Shown here: piece after piece, positions 44,748 to 56,828 of the stretch
How positions within the stretch are numbered: position 1 is the stretch's first letter
Layout: every line of letters begins with the position of its first letter
From: Sulfolobaceae archaeon
Lineage (GTDB): Archaea; Thermoproteota; Thermoprotei_A; Sulfolobales; Sulfolobaceae
Assembly: GCA_028277025.1 (NCBI GenBank)
Contig: JAPYVG010000002.1
Span: forward strand, 75,154-139,153
DNA: 64,000 bases
Direction: 5' to 3'
The notes under the pieces: model-generated
What the model was told of the DNA's origin: nothing
What the model saw: only the letters and a program-made list of their open reading frames with translations
Databases searched by the model: none
Made by a program: the position numbers and the translations under genes

Positions 44748-45093
44748 ACACCTATTTCATTCGACTTAACTCGGTTATTTTCTTGAGCTGAAAAGCGATT
44801 AATGACGATATATCTCTGTGTGTGAGAGTATATCTTTTATTTAATTATAGGAATAAACACGAAAGGTTAAGATAAATGTGGTGAAATATATAACTAGAGT
44901 TATACACTTCCTTTTTTTCTTTGTTACAACTCGTATTCTAGTTTGTAGTCCTTCAGATCCACGTTATCTCTTGAACAGTTCGCCCTAAATTAACTTAAAC
45001 ATCCGTGTTCCAAAATTTTAGTTTATTAACTGTAGAAAATTTGCCATAGAGCAATCACACTCAACTTATATACTTATTTTCTATTTTGCAATT
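44748..45093. other. 346-bp gap upstream of the KDG operon
   Basis: AT-rich and without a convincing gene; only frames of 9-20 codons are open. It holds the kdgA TATA box (ACTTATATACT, about 45064-45073, about 25 bp before ATG 45094, so leaderless) and an interrupted inverted repeat AACA-TCCG-TGTT at 44998-45009 that could be a regulatory site. The gluconate dehydratase gene that often lies on this side in Sulfolobus is not here. Confidence 0.6.
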
Positions 45094-46906
<1,813 letters not shown>

Positions 46907-46930
46907 AATAAACTATTTCGAGTTTTTTAT

Positions 46931-48454
46931 ATGCCAAAACTTCCCGAATTATCTAATGAAATTAAGGAAATATATTCTTTAGGCATAGATAATGTACCAT
47001 CTTTCAAGACATATCTTGCCGGCACGTGGGCTTCCTCTAAAGATGTTGAGGACGTTAAATCCCCCATAGATTTAGAAACTTACGCGAGAGTGCCAAAGCT
47101 AAATTATGAGATGGTTGATGCTGTATTAAACACTGTTTATCAAAGAGGGAGGAAAGAAATTAGGGATTTCCCCGGCGAAAAGAGGTTAAAAGTATACCAT
47201 AAGCTCGCAGAATTACTGGATAAGTTTAGAGGGGACTTCGTCAACGTTTTAATGATAGGTAACGGTAAAACTAGAAGCGCGGCTGAGGGCGAAGTAAACG
47301 CTGCAATCGAAAGGCTTATTAGGGCCGACTTGGACGTCAGAAAACTTTACGGTGAATATGTTCCGGGTGATTGGAGTAGCGAAAGTTTAGAGTCTGAGGC
47401 AATAGTTAGGAGGGAACCTTTAGGAGTAGTCTTAGCTATAACTCCGTTTAACTACCCGCTTTTCGATGTTGTTAACAAATTCGTTTACTCTACAGTTGCT
47501 GGAAATGCCTTCGTTTTGAAACCTGCAAGTGCAACACCATTACCCGCCATAATGTTAGCGAAACTTTTAGAGATGACTGACTTCCCTAGGTCTGCTTTTG
47601 CGGTAATCACAGTCCCTGGAAAGGAGATGGATAGAATAGTTCGAGATAAAAGGATAAGTGTAATATCGTTAACTGGAAGTACAGAGACTGGAGAGCATGT
47701 TATAAAGACTGCTGGGATCAAACAATATGTAATGGAGTTAGGTGGAGGGGATTCCGCAATAGTACTGAGTGATGTAGACGTTAATACTGCGGCTCAAAAG
47801 ATTGTTTCTGGCATTACAAGTTATTCTGGCCAACGTTGCGATTCAATAAAGTTTATTTTCGCTGAAAGTGAGGTTTATGATAAGCTGAAGGAGAGGTTGA
47901 TAGAAGAGTTAAAGAAAGTTAAGGTCGGTGATCCAAGAGATCCCTCAATTACAATGGGTCCTATAATTGATCCGAAGACTGTAGACGAATTTGAATTTGC
48001 CGTAAAGGACGCAATAGAGAAGGGAGGGGTGGTACTGTACGGTGGTAAGAGGTTAGGTCCTACATATATTGAGCCTACTCTAATAGAAATTAGTAAAGAT
48101 AAGGTGAAGGATTTATATCTATATAAGAAGGAAGTGTTTCTATCAGTTGCAGTTTTAGTTAGGGTGGATAACATAGATGAAGCTATTGAACTATCTAACG
48201 GTAGGAGGTACGGTCTAGATGCTACTATATTCGGCCTCGACATTAATAAGATTAGAAAGGCCATAAGGCTTCTTGAGGTCGGTGCGGTATATGTTAATGA
48301 GTTTCCTAAACACGGGATTGGTTACTTCCCCTTCGGTGGAAGAAAGGACTCTGGAATAGGAAGGGAAGGAATAGGGTATACGATAGAATATGTCACCTCC
48401 TACAAGACTATAGTTTATAACTATAAAGGAAAGGGTATATGGGAGTACATGTGA
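46931..48454 (+). CDS. gapN: non-phosphorylating glyceraldehyde-3-phosphate dehydrogenase
   Basis: ALDH-superfamily enzyme, 507 aa, that oxidises glyceraldehyde 3-phosphate to 3-phosphoglycerate, bypassing [27 protein letters not shown] near 160-178, [12 protein letters not shown] near 240, the Glu motif [11 protein letters not shown] near 263 and the catalytic Cys in [16 protein letters not shown] near 290-305. Third gene of the operon, 24 bp after kdgK with its own T-rich stretch before the ATG. Shared expression gives a complete lower ED branch from KDG to 3-phosphoglycerate. Confidence 0.95.
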   Translation: MPKLPELSNEIKEIYSLGIDNVPSFKTYLAGTWASSKDVEDVKSPIDLETYARVPKLNYEMVDAVLNTVYQRGRKEIRDFPGEKRLKVYHKLAELLDKFRGDFVNVLMIGNGKTRSAAEGEVNAAIERLIRADLDVRKLYGEYVPGDWSSESLESEAIVRREPLGVVLAITPFNYPLFDVVNKFVYSTVAGNAFVLKPASATPLPAIMLAKLLEMTDFPRSAFAVITVPGKEMDRIVRDKRISVISLTGSTETGEHVIKTAGIKQYVMELGGGDSAIVLSDVDVNTAAQKIVSGITSYSGQRCDSIKFIFAESEVYDKLKERLIEELKKVKVGDPRDPSITMGPIIDPKTVDEFEFAVKDAIEKGGVVLYGGKRLGPTYIEPTLIEISKDKVKDLYLYKKEVFLSVAVLVRVDNIDEAIELSNGRRYGLDATIFGLDINKIRKAIRLLEVGAVYVNEFPKHGIGYFPFGGRKDSGIGREGIGYTIEYVTSYKTIVYNYKGKGIWEYM

Positions 48455-48613
48455 TCTTCCTCTTCTTTCCAATCTTTGTTATAAAGTTTATAGTCCTGCA
48501 ATTAAAAATGATAAACTCCTTTTTATTTTAATAGTATAATTTACTTAAAACTGTCGATTCCCTATTTGATAAAAAACCAAAATTTATAAAGTCGTAATTT
48601 TATACTTTCAATT

Positions 48614-50602
48614 ATGTCAGAAAGAAAAGGTGTCGGAGGAGCAAGGGATTACGGTATAAAGTCGGACAAACTGTTAAGGAAGAGTTTGAACAAATTTGAA
48701 CTGCTATACTTATCTTTAGGAGGAATAATAGGTTCAGGTTGGCTATTCGCATCTCTTGCTACCGCTACTTATGCTGGTGGTTCTGCAATATTATCGTGGA
48801 TAATTGGTGGAGTTTTAATAATGTTCGTGGGCCTTGCATATGCAGAATTAGGAGCCGCAATACCCAAATCCGGTGCAATAACTAGGTATCCTCATTATAC
48901 TCATGGCGGTCTAGTAGGTTTTATAATAACATGGGCATATTTCCTTTCAGCTGCCTCAGTTCCCGCGATAGAGGCAGCTGCAGCAATTGAATATATAGGT
49001 TCCTATTACCCTCAGCTGATCACGACCGGAACATTTAACGGTGCGACTATCACAATTTTAACACCTTCAGGGATCGCTCTTGCCGGTTTATTACTGGTTT
49101 TCTTTTTCCTCTTAAACTACTTAGGAGTCAACATTTTAGGTAAAGTAACTCATGGTGCTGGCTGGTGGAAACTTTTAGTACCCACAATAACGGTATTGTT
49201 ACTAGTATCACTTGATTTCCACTCATCAAACTTTACTGCTGGTGGTGGTTTCTTCCCTTCAGCGTCCAATGTAGTTGGGGGATCCTCTGGAATTGTAGGT
49301 TTAAGCGCAGTTTTATATGCAATTCCAACTACTGGCGTCATCTTCTCCTACTTAGGATTTAGGCAGGCTGTAGAATATGGAGGTGAGGGGAGAAACCCAC
49401 AAAAAGATATACCGTTCGCAGTTTTAGGATCATTAGGTATAGCACTAGCACTTTATACATTACTCCAAGTTGCCTTTATAGGTGGTATAGACTGGAGTAA
49501 ATTATACCTTAATGAGAGTGTAACTCTTAACGAGTCTGGTAAGATGGTGACCACATATAAATTAGTCCCAGTAACACCGGGTAATTGGTCAGCCTTACCA
49601 ACTGCAGTAACGAGCTCTGGAGTCCCGATTTCAAGTGGGCCTTTCTTAGTATTAATGCATATAGCACCACTAATAGGAGTAGCTGCGGCAGTCTTTGCTT
49701 TCTGGGGTTATATTTTAACTATTGATGCTGTAGTATCACCTTCTGGGACTGGCTGGATTTATACTGGCACTTCCGGTAGGACTTTCTATGCCTTCGCATC
49801 AAATGGTTATTTACCCGAAATCTTCCTTAAGATCGGTAAGACCAGAGTTCCAGTATTTGCATTGATAGGGGCATTAATAGTAGGTTTTATATTCCTATTA
49901 CCGTTCCCCTCTTGGTATGCATTAGTTTCTTTCATCTCATCTGCAACAGTACTAACGTATATAATGGGCGGAATTGGGTTAGCTGTATTAAGAAAACACG
50001 CTCCGGAACTAAAAAGGCCTTTCAGACTACCTTTAGCTAGTGTAATTGCACCTATAGCGACCTTAGCTGCTGGACTAATAGTATATTGGTCTGGTTTTGC
50101 AGTGCTCTTTTACGTATTTACCGGGATAATTATAGGATTACCACTGTTCTTCAGTTATTATGCTACCAAGGGGTTAGGAGTTAGTAAAGGAGTCAGCGCT
50201 GCTATAGGAGTTGTTGATATTGTAGTTGCAATTCTCTCTTCATACTTCTTCTTCGAGGACACTAGTGGTTTAACTGAAGCGAACAATATAGCGTTCATAA
50301 TTTATATCTTAATTTACGCTGGGTTGCTAATAGGGAACGTGGTATCCTTATTGTCTTTAGTTAGGGATGAAAATGCGAAGAAGGAAATAAATGCAGGCTG
50401 GTGGTTAATAGGTTTCCTTATTGCAATATACGTGTTATCGTATTTTGGAGGGTTCGGGTTAAACCCGGTGATTCCCTTCCCTACTGACACATTAGTTGCC
50501 GCTGTAGTAATCCTTGCATTCCACTTTGCTGCAGTATACAGCGGTTTTAAGACGGAGGCATTAGAGGAAATCTTAAATGAGACTAGAGAAATAGAAGAAT
50601 AG
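48614..50602 (+). CDS. APC-superfamily amino-acid permease, 662 aa
   Basis: About fourteen spans. LSLGGIIGSGWLFASLATAT near 35-54 is the first span with the amino-acid-binding GSG motif; AYAELGAAIPKSGAITRYPH follows near 76. Larger than the usual 450-500 aa because of two extra C-terminal spans and extracellular loops with N-x-S/T sites. Leaderless: TATA box AATTTATAAAG ends about 18 bp upstream. Followed by an intrinsic-terminator-like hairpin. Confidence 0.88.
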   Translation: MSERKGVGGARDYGIKSDKLLRKSLNKFELLYLSLGGIIGSGWLFASLATATYAGGSAILSWIIGGVLIMFVGLAYAELGAAIPKSGAITRYPHYTHGGLVGFIITWAYFLSAASVPAIEAAAAIEYIGSYYPQLITTGTFNGATITILTPSGIALAGLLLVFFFLLNYLGVNILGKVTHGAGWWKLLVPTITVLLLVSLDFHSSNFTAGGGFFPSASNVVGGSSGIVGLSAVLYAIPTTGVIFSYLGFRQAVEYGGEGRNPQKDIPFAVLGSLGIALALYTLLQVAFIGGIDWSKLYLNESVTLNESGKMVTTYKLVPVTPGNWSALPTAVTSSGVPISSGPFLVLMHIAPLIGVAAAVFAFWGYILTIDAVVSPSGTGWIYTGTSGRTFYAFASNGYLPEIFLKIGKTRVPVFALIGALIVGFIFLLPFPSWYALVSFISSATVLTYIMGGIGLAVLRKHAPELKRPFRLPLASVIAPIATLAAGLIVYWSGFAVLFYVFTGIIIGLPLFFSYYATKGLGVSKGVSAAIGVVDIVVAILSSYFFFEDTSGLTEANNIAFIIYILIYAGLLIGNVVSLLSLVRDENAKKEINAGWWLIGFLIAIYVLSYFGGFGLNPVIPFPTDTLVAAVVILAFHFAAVYSGFKTEALEEILNETREIEE

Positions 50603-50608
50603 TGGTAA

Positions 50609-50636
50609 AAATTGAACCCAATTTCAATTTTTTACA
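50609..50636 (+). terminator. terminator-like hairpin after the permease gene
   Basis: AAATTGAA at 50609-50616 and TTCAATTT at 50623-50630 form a perfect 8-bp stem with a 6-nt loop, followed by a T run broken by one AC. It begins 6 bp after the permease stop codon. Confidence 0.5.
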
Positions 50637-50650
50637 TTTTTTTAACTTAT

Positions 50651-50743
50651 ATGAAGCCCATAACAAGTAACTTAGTATTATTAGTATTTCTCACAATTCT
50701 AATTTTGTTCATACTGTCTATAATATTACTCTCATTATTTTAG
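50651..50743 (+). CDS. possible 30-aa single-span membrane peptide
   Basis: ATG 50651 opens a 30-residue frame, MKPITSNLVLLVFLTILI at its start and ending ILLSLF: a short polar N-terminus and one continuous hydrophobic helix, the usual layout of small membrane proteins. It lies between the permease terminator and the thermopsin-like gene. A compositional accident in T-rich DNA cannot be excluded. Confidence 0.4.
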   Translation: MKPITSNLVLLVFLTILILFILSIILLSLF

Positions 50744-50778
50744 CAAACTTTTTAATACATTATTCTCAGTTTCGTATT

Positions 50779-53766
50779 ATGAGATTACTACTTCCATTAC
50801 TCCTTATGTTGTCTTTATTTGCACAACTAAGCTTAGTGAGCCCTCATAACGCTCTAGTCCCTAAAGTTTACACAAACACTGGGGTAACGGACCCTTATCC
50901 TATAGGGGTATCTTCACTGGGAATGACACAATACGGTACACCTGTATCAGTTAAGACTAACGAAGTATTAGGTTATGCTTTAATAAAATCCATCCAAACT
51001 TCCGGTGCTTCACTGCAATTAAACGTAGTAGTTGTAGCAAAGACCTCGAGTGGGGAGCAAGAATATTGGGTTCAGAACGCAATTCAATTCTCAAATAACC
51101 AGATGAGATTCATTGACAACGTGTGGAACTTCACGTCAATGTACGCAAACATGAGCCCAGAACTTGTTTCGGGTTTTGGGAGCGTGCAAGAGGCTAATCT
51201 TAACGGAAAAATTGTCACGTTCTATGAGTATGCAACGCCTTTTTCAACGTTCTCTCTACCTATGTGTTACATCTTGCTTGTTGACGTCACATATAGCGGA
51301 GCAACTATAACCATCTATATTGGTTATATGGTATATGGAGGTACGACAATTTATGATGAGGTTAGTATTGTTGTAACCAATTTGCAACAAGCTTATATTT
51401 ATGTAGGGCCGGGAAAGACAGGTAACAACGGGTACTTCGATGCTGAATTAGTTTGGGGAGGTGAATATGGCGGACAAGAGGGATACTTCGATTCCCTTAC
51501 TTCCCTTTTAGCAATATATTATCAAGTTGAACCCGGTATTTATTCGCCCTTCCCCACAGTTTATAACTACGGTTTCGACACTGGGGAGACTGCTGGGAAT
51601 TTACAAGCCAATATAGGAAATGATGGTATGGTTTGTGTGACTGTTGGAACTCCAAATCCACAATTCTTAACGGATTATTTCACACCATGGATACCAGGCT
51701 GGACAATGGTTACTGTTCTTTCTAACTATACTTACTATGTAAATGGGTATAATTTTACTGCTAATAACAATTTTAATGTAAACCAGTCTAACTACAGTTT
51801 ACCGTATTATGTATCTTTTATAACCCAGAAAGCGATTAACCTAACTCTACCTGCTTTCATTTATTCGACTTATAGATATGTACCACAAGAAGAGATTTCT
51901 GTGGAGAACGAAACTTTTAAGGGACAATTACCTCTACAGACTAAGACTTACTTTAACTTATCAAATGGTTACTATTTCATTATAGTTAACTATGTGAAAA
52001 TACCGAACTTAGTTAGGCTTATAATTAACGTGCCAATTTGGGGCTTAATAAACGGAAAACCCCAACTAATCACTTCTGGTAACTACCCTTACGGAACGGT
52101 CATTCAATTGGAAGTTAATTATACTTACTTGTCTTCAACGGAAAGAATAGCTTACATACCTAATGTTACGTACATAATACTAACGCAGAACATTACGATC
52201 CACGTTACCGTAGTTTCCCAATTTCTTATCAACGTTAATTCAACTTACCCACTACACGCATTCATAGATGGTAAGAATGTGAGTTTTACTACGGGTTGGT
52301 ACAATAAATCTTCTGTAATTATAGTTCCGTTACAGTATTATTATGTAAACAAATTCGAGAGAGAGATGCTACTAAACCCTATCACGATAGAAGTAAGTAA
52401 CTCAACGAATTATACTGCAAAATGGATTACTCAGTTTTACGTTTTAATAAGTTCTGAGTACAAGCTTTTAGGAAACGTTAACGGGCAAAATGAGACATTA
52501 ACAAGTAACTGGTTTAATGAGAGTACCGTGATCCTTATTCCAGAACAATACGATTATCTCAGCAACGTGGTAAGAGAGGCACTAATTAACCCAATTAAAA
52601 TAACTGTCAATTCACCAGTTAATTACACAGCGATTTGGGGAATACAGTATTTTATAACTTCAAATACTTTCCCAGCTTATATTAACGGGAGCAAAGGGAA
52701 CTTTACTACTGGCTGGTATTTTAACGGAACAGTAGTTTCAATTCCGAATAAGTATTATTATATTTCAAAGTTCGAGAGAGTGGAATACCTAAACTCCACG
52801 CCTATTAAGATTGTAATAACTAGTCCTTTAACGGTCATAGTTGTCGCGGTTTATCAGTATTACGTTAATATTTCCACACCTCTACAAGGGTATGTAAATG
52901 GTACTCAAATGAATATAACCTCTGGGTGGTATAATAAAGGTACCTCATTAAAGCTTGAAGCAGTTTACTATAAATACATTACGCAATTTGATAGGTGGGC
53001 ATTAGCCCCTAACGTTAGCCAGGTAATAGTTAATAGCCCTATCTTCATTAATGTCAGCTTATATAAACAGTTTTACATTGTAATTAATTCAACAGAGCCA
53101 ATTTACGCTATTATAGATGGAGAGAAGGTCAACCTAACGACTGGTTGGTTTGATGAGGGCACGATAATTAATATCCCTATTCAATACGTATATCTTTCCA
53201 GCGAGGAGAGGCTAATGTTAATTAACAATATTACATTTAAAGTGACTTCACCCTTTAATTACACTCCAGTTTGGAAAGTACAGTATTATGTAACCTTTAT
53301 ATCTAACAAGCCAATAGACGCGATAATTAATGGTGCTTTAGTTGAGAATATATCCTCTGGTTGGTACTTTAACGGGAGTAAGTTAATAATCCTTACTAAT
53401 ATTACTTACCCTATAGACAATTATAGTAGACTGGGAGTATTTTCAGTAACTCCTTCAAACACTTTGGTATTAACTTCACCCCTTACGGTAAAAGTAGTTT
53501 ATGAGATACAGTATAAGGTAATAATAAATGGTAATACGAGTTGGGTATTTAATGGAAGTGAAATAAGACTTTATTCGTACGAACCGTTTTATTATCAAGT
53601 ATCATGGCAAGGAACTTATAACGTTCCCAATGGTTATGTAATAACTGTGAATAAACCCATAATAGAGAGGGCAATAATCTCAATAAACTATATCAATGTT
53701 GTTTCTGCATTACTTTTTGTCTTAAGCCCGTTGTTAATGTTATTGGCTGTTATCAGAAGAAAATAA
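50779..53766 (+). CDS. thermopsin-family protease-like surface protein with seven repeats
   Basis: 995 aa with a signal peptide (MRLLLPLLLMLSLFAQLSLV). Residues about 30-330 match the thermopsin (A5) domain by YPIGVSSLGMTQYGTPVS, TNEVLGYALI, EYWVQNAIQF and the Gly/Tyr-rich middle (VWGGEYGGQEGYFDSLT). Residues about 400-930 are about seven repeats of roughly 72 aa, each with a turn like SGWYNKGT or TGWYFNGT and ending in a QYYV or QFYV strand. A C-terminal anchor follows (VVSALLFVLSPLLMLLAVI). Very many N-glycosylation sites. Probably a cell-surface acid protease or adhesin. Confidence 0.8.
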   Translation: MRLLLPLLLMLSLFAQLSLVSPHNALVPKVYTNTGVTDPYPIGVSSLGMTQYGTPVSVKTNEVLGYALIKSIQTSGASLQLNVVVVAKTSSGEQEYWVQNAIQFSNNQMRFIDNVWNFTSMYANMSPELVSGFGSVQEANLNGKIVTFYEYATPFSTFSLPMCYILLVDVTYSGATITIYIGYMVYGGTTIYDEVSIVVTNLQQAYIYVGPGKTGNNGYFDAELVWGGEYGGQEGYFDSLTSLLAIYYQVEPGIYSPFPTVYNYGFDTGETAGNLQANIGNDGMVCVTVGTPNPQFLTDYFTPWIPGWTMVTVLSNYTYYVNGYNFTANNNFNVNQSNYSLPYYVSFITQKAINLTLPAFIYSTYRYVPQEEISVENETFKGQLPLQTKTYFNLSNGYYFIIVNYVKIPNLVRLIINVPIWGLINGKPQLITSGNYPYGTVIQLEVNYTYLSSTERIAYIPNVTYIILTQNITIHVTVVSQFLINVNSTYPLHAFIDGKNVSFTTGWYNKSSVIIVPLQYYYVNKFEREMLLNPITIEVSNSTNYTAKWITQFYVLISSEYKLLGNVNGQNETLTSNWFNESTVILIPEQYDYLSNVVREALINPIKITVNSPVNYTAIWGIQYFITSNTFPAYINGSKGNFTTGWYFNGTVVSIPNKYYYISKFERVEYLNSTPIKIVITSPLTVIVVAVYQYYVNISTPLQGYVNGTQMNITSGWYNKGTSLKLEAVYYKYITQFDRWALAPNVSQVIVNSPIFINVSLYKQFYIVINSTEPIYAIIDGEKVNLTTGWFDEGTIINIPIQYVYLSSEERLMLINNITFKVTSPFNYTPVWKVQYYVTFISNKPIDAIINGALVENISSGWYFNGSKLIILTNITYPIDNYSRLGVFSVTPSNTLVLTSPLTVKVVYEIQYKVIINGNTSWVFNGSEIRLYSYEPFYYQVSWQGTYNVPNGYVITVNKPIIERAIISINYINVVSALLFVLSPLLMLLAVIRRK

Positions 53767-53774
53767 GCGAGTAG

Positions 53775-54668
53775 TCATTTTTCCTTCTTTGATACATATA
53801 ACTGTTTCTTATCCATAGACTCAGCTTCTTTATAGCTCATGATAATGCTAAGTAGCCCTATTATGCCCACGACGCTAACGACTAAGATAAAACCAATATC
53901 TATTGCGTCTAAATTGGGTATCTGAAAACCAGTGCTTATACTGAAATTGTCTATGATGGGGAATGCTATGATTAACATCCCGGCCAGTACGAAGACCCAA
54001 CCACCGTAATAAAGTACTCTTCCCGCACTCTTCCTAGCAATATACGATATTTCCTCTTCACTCATCTTCTTAGCCCTTAACAAGTTTCCGAAAATTGCAC
54101 CAAAAATTATTTGCATTATCATTGTTCCGATTCCGAACATTAAGCCCGGTAAAGGTGCATAGATTACACTAGGTAATTGTGGAGCCAGAACGAAAGTAAT
54201 GATTGTCGCATAAGCACCGAAACCGAAACCAGCAATTAAACCGTGGACTATGGTCATCTTTAACGGTACATCCTTTGGGTTATCGTGAGTCTCACTTCCT
54301 AAAATTGCATCTATAGGTAAGTGAAGATATTTCCCCTTGAGGATGTAAGAGCCTGCAATAGCCATTACAAATCCGACTACTACGTAAACTGGCCCGTCTA
54401 AGTTATACTCCTTATAAATTTCTGCTAAACCAACGTAACCGAGAGTTGTTAAGAAAGCTCTTTGTATTGTAAACCCTAAGGAGAATAGGAAACCTGCTTT
54501 CATTCCCCCCTCAGTGCTGTACTTTCCTATGGCATAACTGAACGTTATAGGCCAAGTGTGCTCATCTGGAGTTGCACCATGTAACATGCCCAATATTAAC
54601 GAAAAAACGAGTATTTCAGTGAGGCTTAAACCAGTTGGTGGATTTAATATTTCATTTAGGCTTATCAT
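53775..54668 (-). CDS. NiCoT/NicO-like integral membrane protein
   Basis: 297 aa with about seven spans. The first span carries LGMLHGATPDEHTWPITF near 27-44, close to the HxxxxDH metal motif of nickel/cobalt transporters (here H-x4-D-E-H). A second half begins TIVHGLIAGFGFGAYATIITF near 140, with another His. Metal transport is therefore likely but not certain. Convergent with the thermopsin-like gene, separated by 8 bp; the upstream 75-bp gap should hold its promoter. Confidence 0.6.
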   Translation of the reverse strand: MISLNEILNPPTGLSLTEILVFSLILGMLHGATPDEHTWPITFSYAIGKYSTEGGMKAGFLFSLGFTIQRAFLTTLGYVGLAEIYKEYNLDGPVYVVVGFVMAIAGSYILKGKYLHLPIDAILGSETHDNPKDVPLKMTIVHGLIAGFGFGAYATIITFVLAPQLPSVIYAPLPGLMFGIGTMIMQIIFGAIFGNLLRAKKMSEEEISYIARKSAGRVLYYGGWVFVLAGMLIIAFPIIDNFSISTGFQIPNLDAIDIGFILVVSVVGIIGLLSIIMSYKEAESMDKKQLYVSKKEK

Positions 54669-54743
54669 TAGGGAAACCCTAAAAATGATTATTGTTTTTA
54701 GCTTAAAAAATCTAACTGTAAAAAAATCTTGCTAGTTTAAAAA

Positions 54744-55199
54744 TTACTTCTTTATTAGACCTCGTACTAAATCCCAGATCTGAAGTAGTGCTCCTACTAT
54801 AGAAAGTAAGATTCCTTCTATTTCTACTTGACTTGATTTCACAAAGGCTCTGGCATTGCTGATTTTAATAAACGCCGTAACGTTAAGAAAAGGTTTAACC
54901 ATAGTCGTCTTATTAGTCTCATTAATTACGAAAATAAACACACTTTCACCACCCTTTATATAAAGCGTCACTGGGAGGGTTAAGTTGTAAGTTTTATTTG
55001 CGTAAATCACCTCCACTACTGTCTTCACACTGCTCTTGTTTTGGACAACGGTAATAGTTGCGCTATTCACGAATGATGGGACAGTCACGTTCTGTTTAAC
55101 GAAATTTAATACCATTGAGGAAGACGAGTTGATACTAACACTGTTTAGAAAGATTAGGGTTAAGCCAATTGAAAGTAATAAAAGTCCTATGCGTATCAA
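54744..55199 (-). CDS. exported/anchored protein of unknown function in an ABC operon
   Basis: 151 aa with an N-terminal hydrophobic segment ([19 protein letters not shown]), a beta-rich extracytoplasmic stretch with N-x-S/T sites and a C-terminal hydrophobic segment (GILLSIVGALLQIWDLV). It overlaps the ABC permease gene by 4 bp. It could be a substrate, a binding component or a shield protein of the transporter. Confidence 0.65.
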   Translation of the reverse strand: MIRIGLLLLSIGLTLIFLNSVSINSSSSMVLNFVKQNVTVPSFVNSATITVVQNKSSVKTVVEVIYANKTYNLTLPVTLYIKGGESVFIFVINETNKTTMVKPFLNVTAFIKISNARAFVKSSQVEIEGILLSIVGALLQIWDLVRGLIKK

Positions 55200-55954
55200 A
55201 ACTCCATCACCTTAAACCTGAGAAATGAGATGAGTAATAAGATAAGGGCTAATGCAAAGTCAGTTATTATACCACTATTTACGTAGTTGAGGAGGGACGA
55301 GAAGTAAGTGGGTTTTATAGAGTAAGCTAAGACTAAAGGATAGGGGTTCATGAAAGCTGTAAAGCTTAATGCTGAAGGGGAGGAGGTTATAAGCTCGTAG
55401 TTTCCAAACCCGCCAACTATGAATATTGATCCTAAAGTGAAGAGTGATGCTAAGGTCGATGCACCACTACTTCTTAGAATGATAGTATAAAATAAGACTA
55501 CTGACGTAGAAAAGAAATAACCAGAGGTAAAGATTAAGGCTAAAGTTATCACTAAAGAGTTAAGGTAGTTGAACTCATAAAAATACCACAAGTAAGTTAT
55601 TATCCAAATCGTGTAAGGGATTAGGACGTCGCAAGTATAAGTAAATAAAAAGAATGTAGTCCTCTTAATTGGTAACATAAGAAACGAGACTATACTTCCA
55701 GAGTTCATATGGTCTCCAAATACGAAAATTATATTCCTTAAAGCTATAGAGAATGTTACGCTCTCTGGTATGCTTATTACCGGTATGCTTCCTACCACCA
55801 GTGCGTAACTTAAAAAGTCACCCCTAATTAGGAATGCAGGTATGAAGAGGTAGCCAGAGATAATCGTTGGTATTATGAGTTGTAATGTAGGGTCTTTATA
55901 CCTTTCCTTAAAAAGGAGTTTAAATATTTGTAAACTTCTTGAAGACATCCTCAA
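55196..55954 (-). CDS. ABC-2-type transporter permease
   Basis: 252 aa with six hydrophobic segments and the loop order of ABC-2 exporters; no binding-protein motifs. It overlaps the ATPase gene by 35 bp, and a start two codons downstream (M3, at 55948) is equally good. Exporter partner of the ATPase encoded upstream. Confidence 0.7.
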   Translation of the reverse strand: MRMSSRSLQIFKLLFKERYKDPTLQLIIPTIISGYLFIPAFLIRGDFLSYALVVGSIPVISIPESVTFSIALRNIIFVFGDHMNSGSIVSFLMLPIKRTTFFLFTYTCDVLIPYTIWIITYLWYFYEFNYLNSLVITLALIFTSGYFFSTSVVLFYTIILRSSGASTLASLFTLGSIFIVGGFGNYELITSSPSALSFTAFMNPYPLVLAYSIKPTYFSSLLNYVNSGIITDFALALILLLISFLRFKVMEF

Positions 55955-56828
55955 GGCTCACCTTCCTTACGCTCAGCACCTCTACCCCATTATCATCGAG
56001 TAAGTCTAATATAACCCTCATTTTTCCTTTCACCCTAATGTATTGTCCGTCAGCTATAGGATTGAACTCCTTGAGGACTTCTAAAGCCCTCTCCTTATCA
56101 TTAGTGAGTATTACAATTTCATCACTGTCAGCCATAGCCTCAATTTTGCCGAGTTCTCCTTCAGCGATCACTCTACCGTTGGAAATAAATATAACGTGAT
56201 CTATTACCCTCTCCAGTTCAGTGAGTATGTGTGAGGAGATGAAGAAAGTAGCATTGAACTCTTTATTTAACCTCTTTACCAGATCATAAAACTCTATCCT
56301 AGCCTTGGGATCTAAGTTTGCCGTAGGTTCGTCAGCTATAATGAGTTCTGGGTTTTTAAGTAATGAGGCAATTAATTGTATCTTCTGTGCTTGGCCGGAA
56401 GAGAGTTGGCCTATTCTTTTCTTTAAGTGCTCCTTTAGGTTAAAGTCCTTGACTAGTTTTCTAACATCTCCTCTAAATACGGAATTAAGGTCGTTTAAGT
56501 ATTCCTCCACAGTGTCGTTAACTGGGTAGGGTAGTTTCGTGAAAATAACTGATACTCTCTCTTTTAGCCTGGGGTTGTCCCACGGGTCTTCACCCAGTAC
56601 GTAAACTTCTCCTCCGTCTCTTCTTAAGAGTCCGGAAAGGATTTTAATAGTAGTAGTTTTCCCAGCACCGTTAGGCCCTATAAATCCCGTGATAGAACCC
56701 TTTACGACAGTAAAACTAATTCCGTCTAAAACTCTCTTCTTACTATAGGCCTTTATTAGCCCTTTTACTTCAATATCATACACTGTTAAAAAAGATTTTG
56801 ATAGCTTTTTATTATATTTTTTCCTCAT
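55920..56828 (-). CDS. ABC transporter ATPase
   Basis: 302 aa. Walker A GFIGPNGAGKTTTIKILSG near 47-65, the signature LSSGQAQKIQLIASLLK near 148, Walker B LIIADEPTANLDPKARIEF near 168 and the H-loop ISSHILTELERV. Typical of ABC-2 drug or lipid exporters. The ATG overlaps the permease stop by 4 bp. A TATA-like AAAATATAATAAAAAG lies inside the first codons, and a GTG at 56780 (MYDIEVKGLIKAYSK) sits where a leaderless transcript would start, so an internal promoter and a shorter protein are possible. Confidence 0.93.
   Translation of the reverse strand: MRKKYNKKLSKSFLTVYDIEVKGLIKAYSKKRVLDGISFTVVKGSITGFIGPNGAGKTTTIKILSGLLRRDGGEVYVLGEDPWDNPRLKERVSVIFTKLPYPVNDTVEEYLNDLNSVFRGDVRKLVKDFNLKEHLKKRIGQLSSGQAQKIQLIASLLKNPELIIADEPTANLDPKARIEFYDLVKRLNKEFNATFFISSHILTELERVIDHVIFISNGRVIAEGELGKIEAMADSDEIVILTNDKERALEVLKEFNPIADGQYIRVKGKMRVILDLLDDNGVEVLSVRKVSLEDVFKKFTNI

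Noticed and set aside
44938..45000. Short minus-strand frame ending NVDLKDYKLEYEL
   Set aside because: About 20 codons, no start with a promoter; probably chance, though a gene remnant cannot be excluded.
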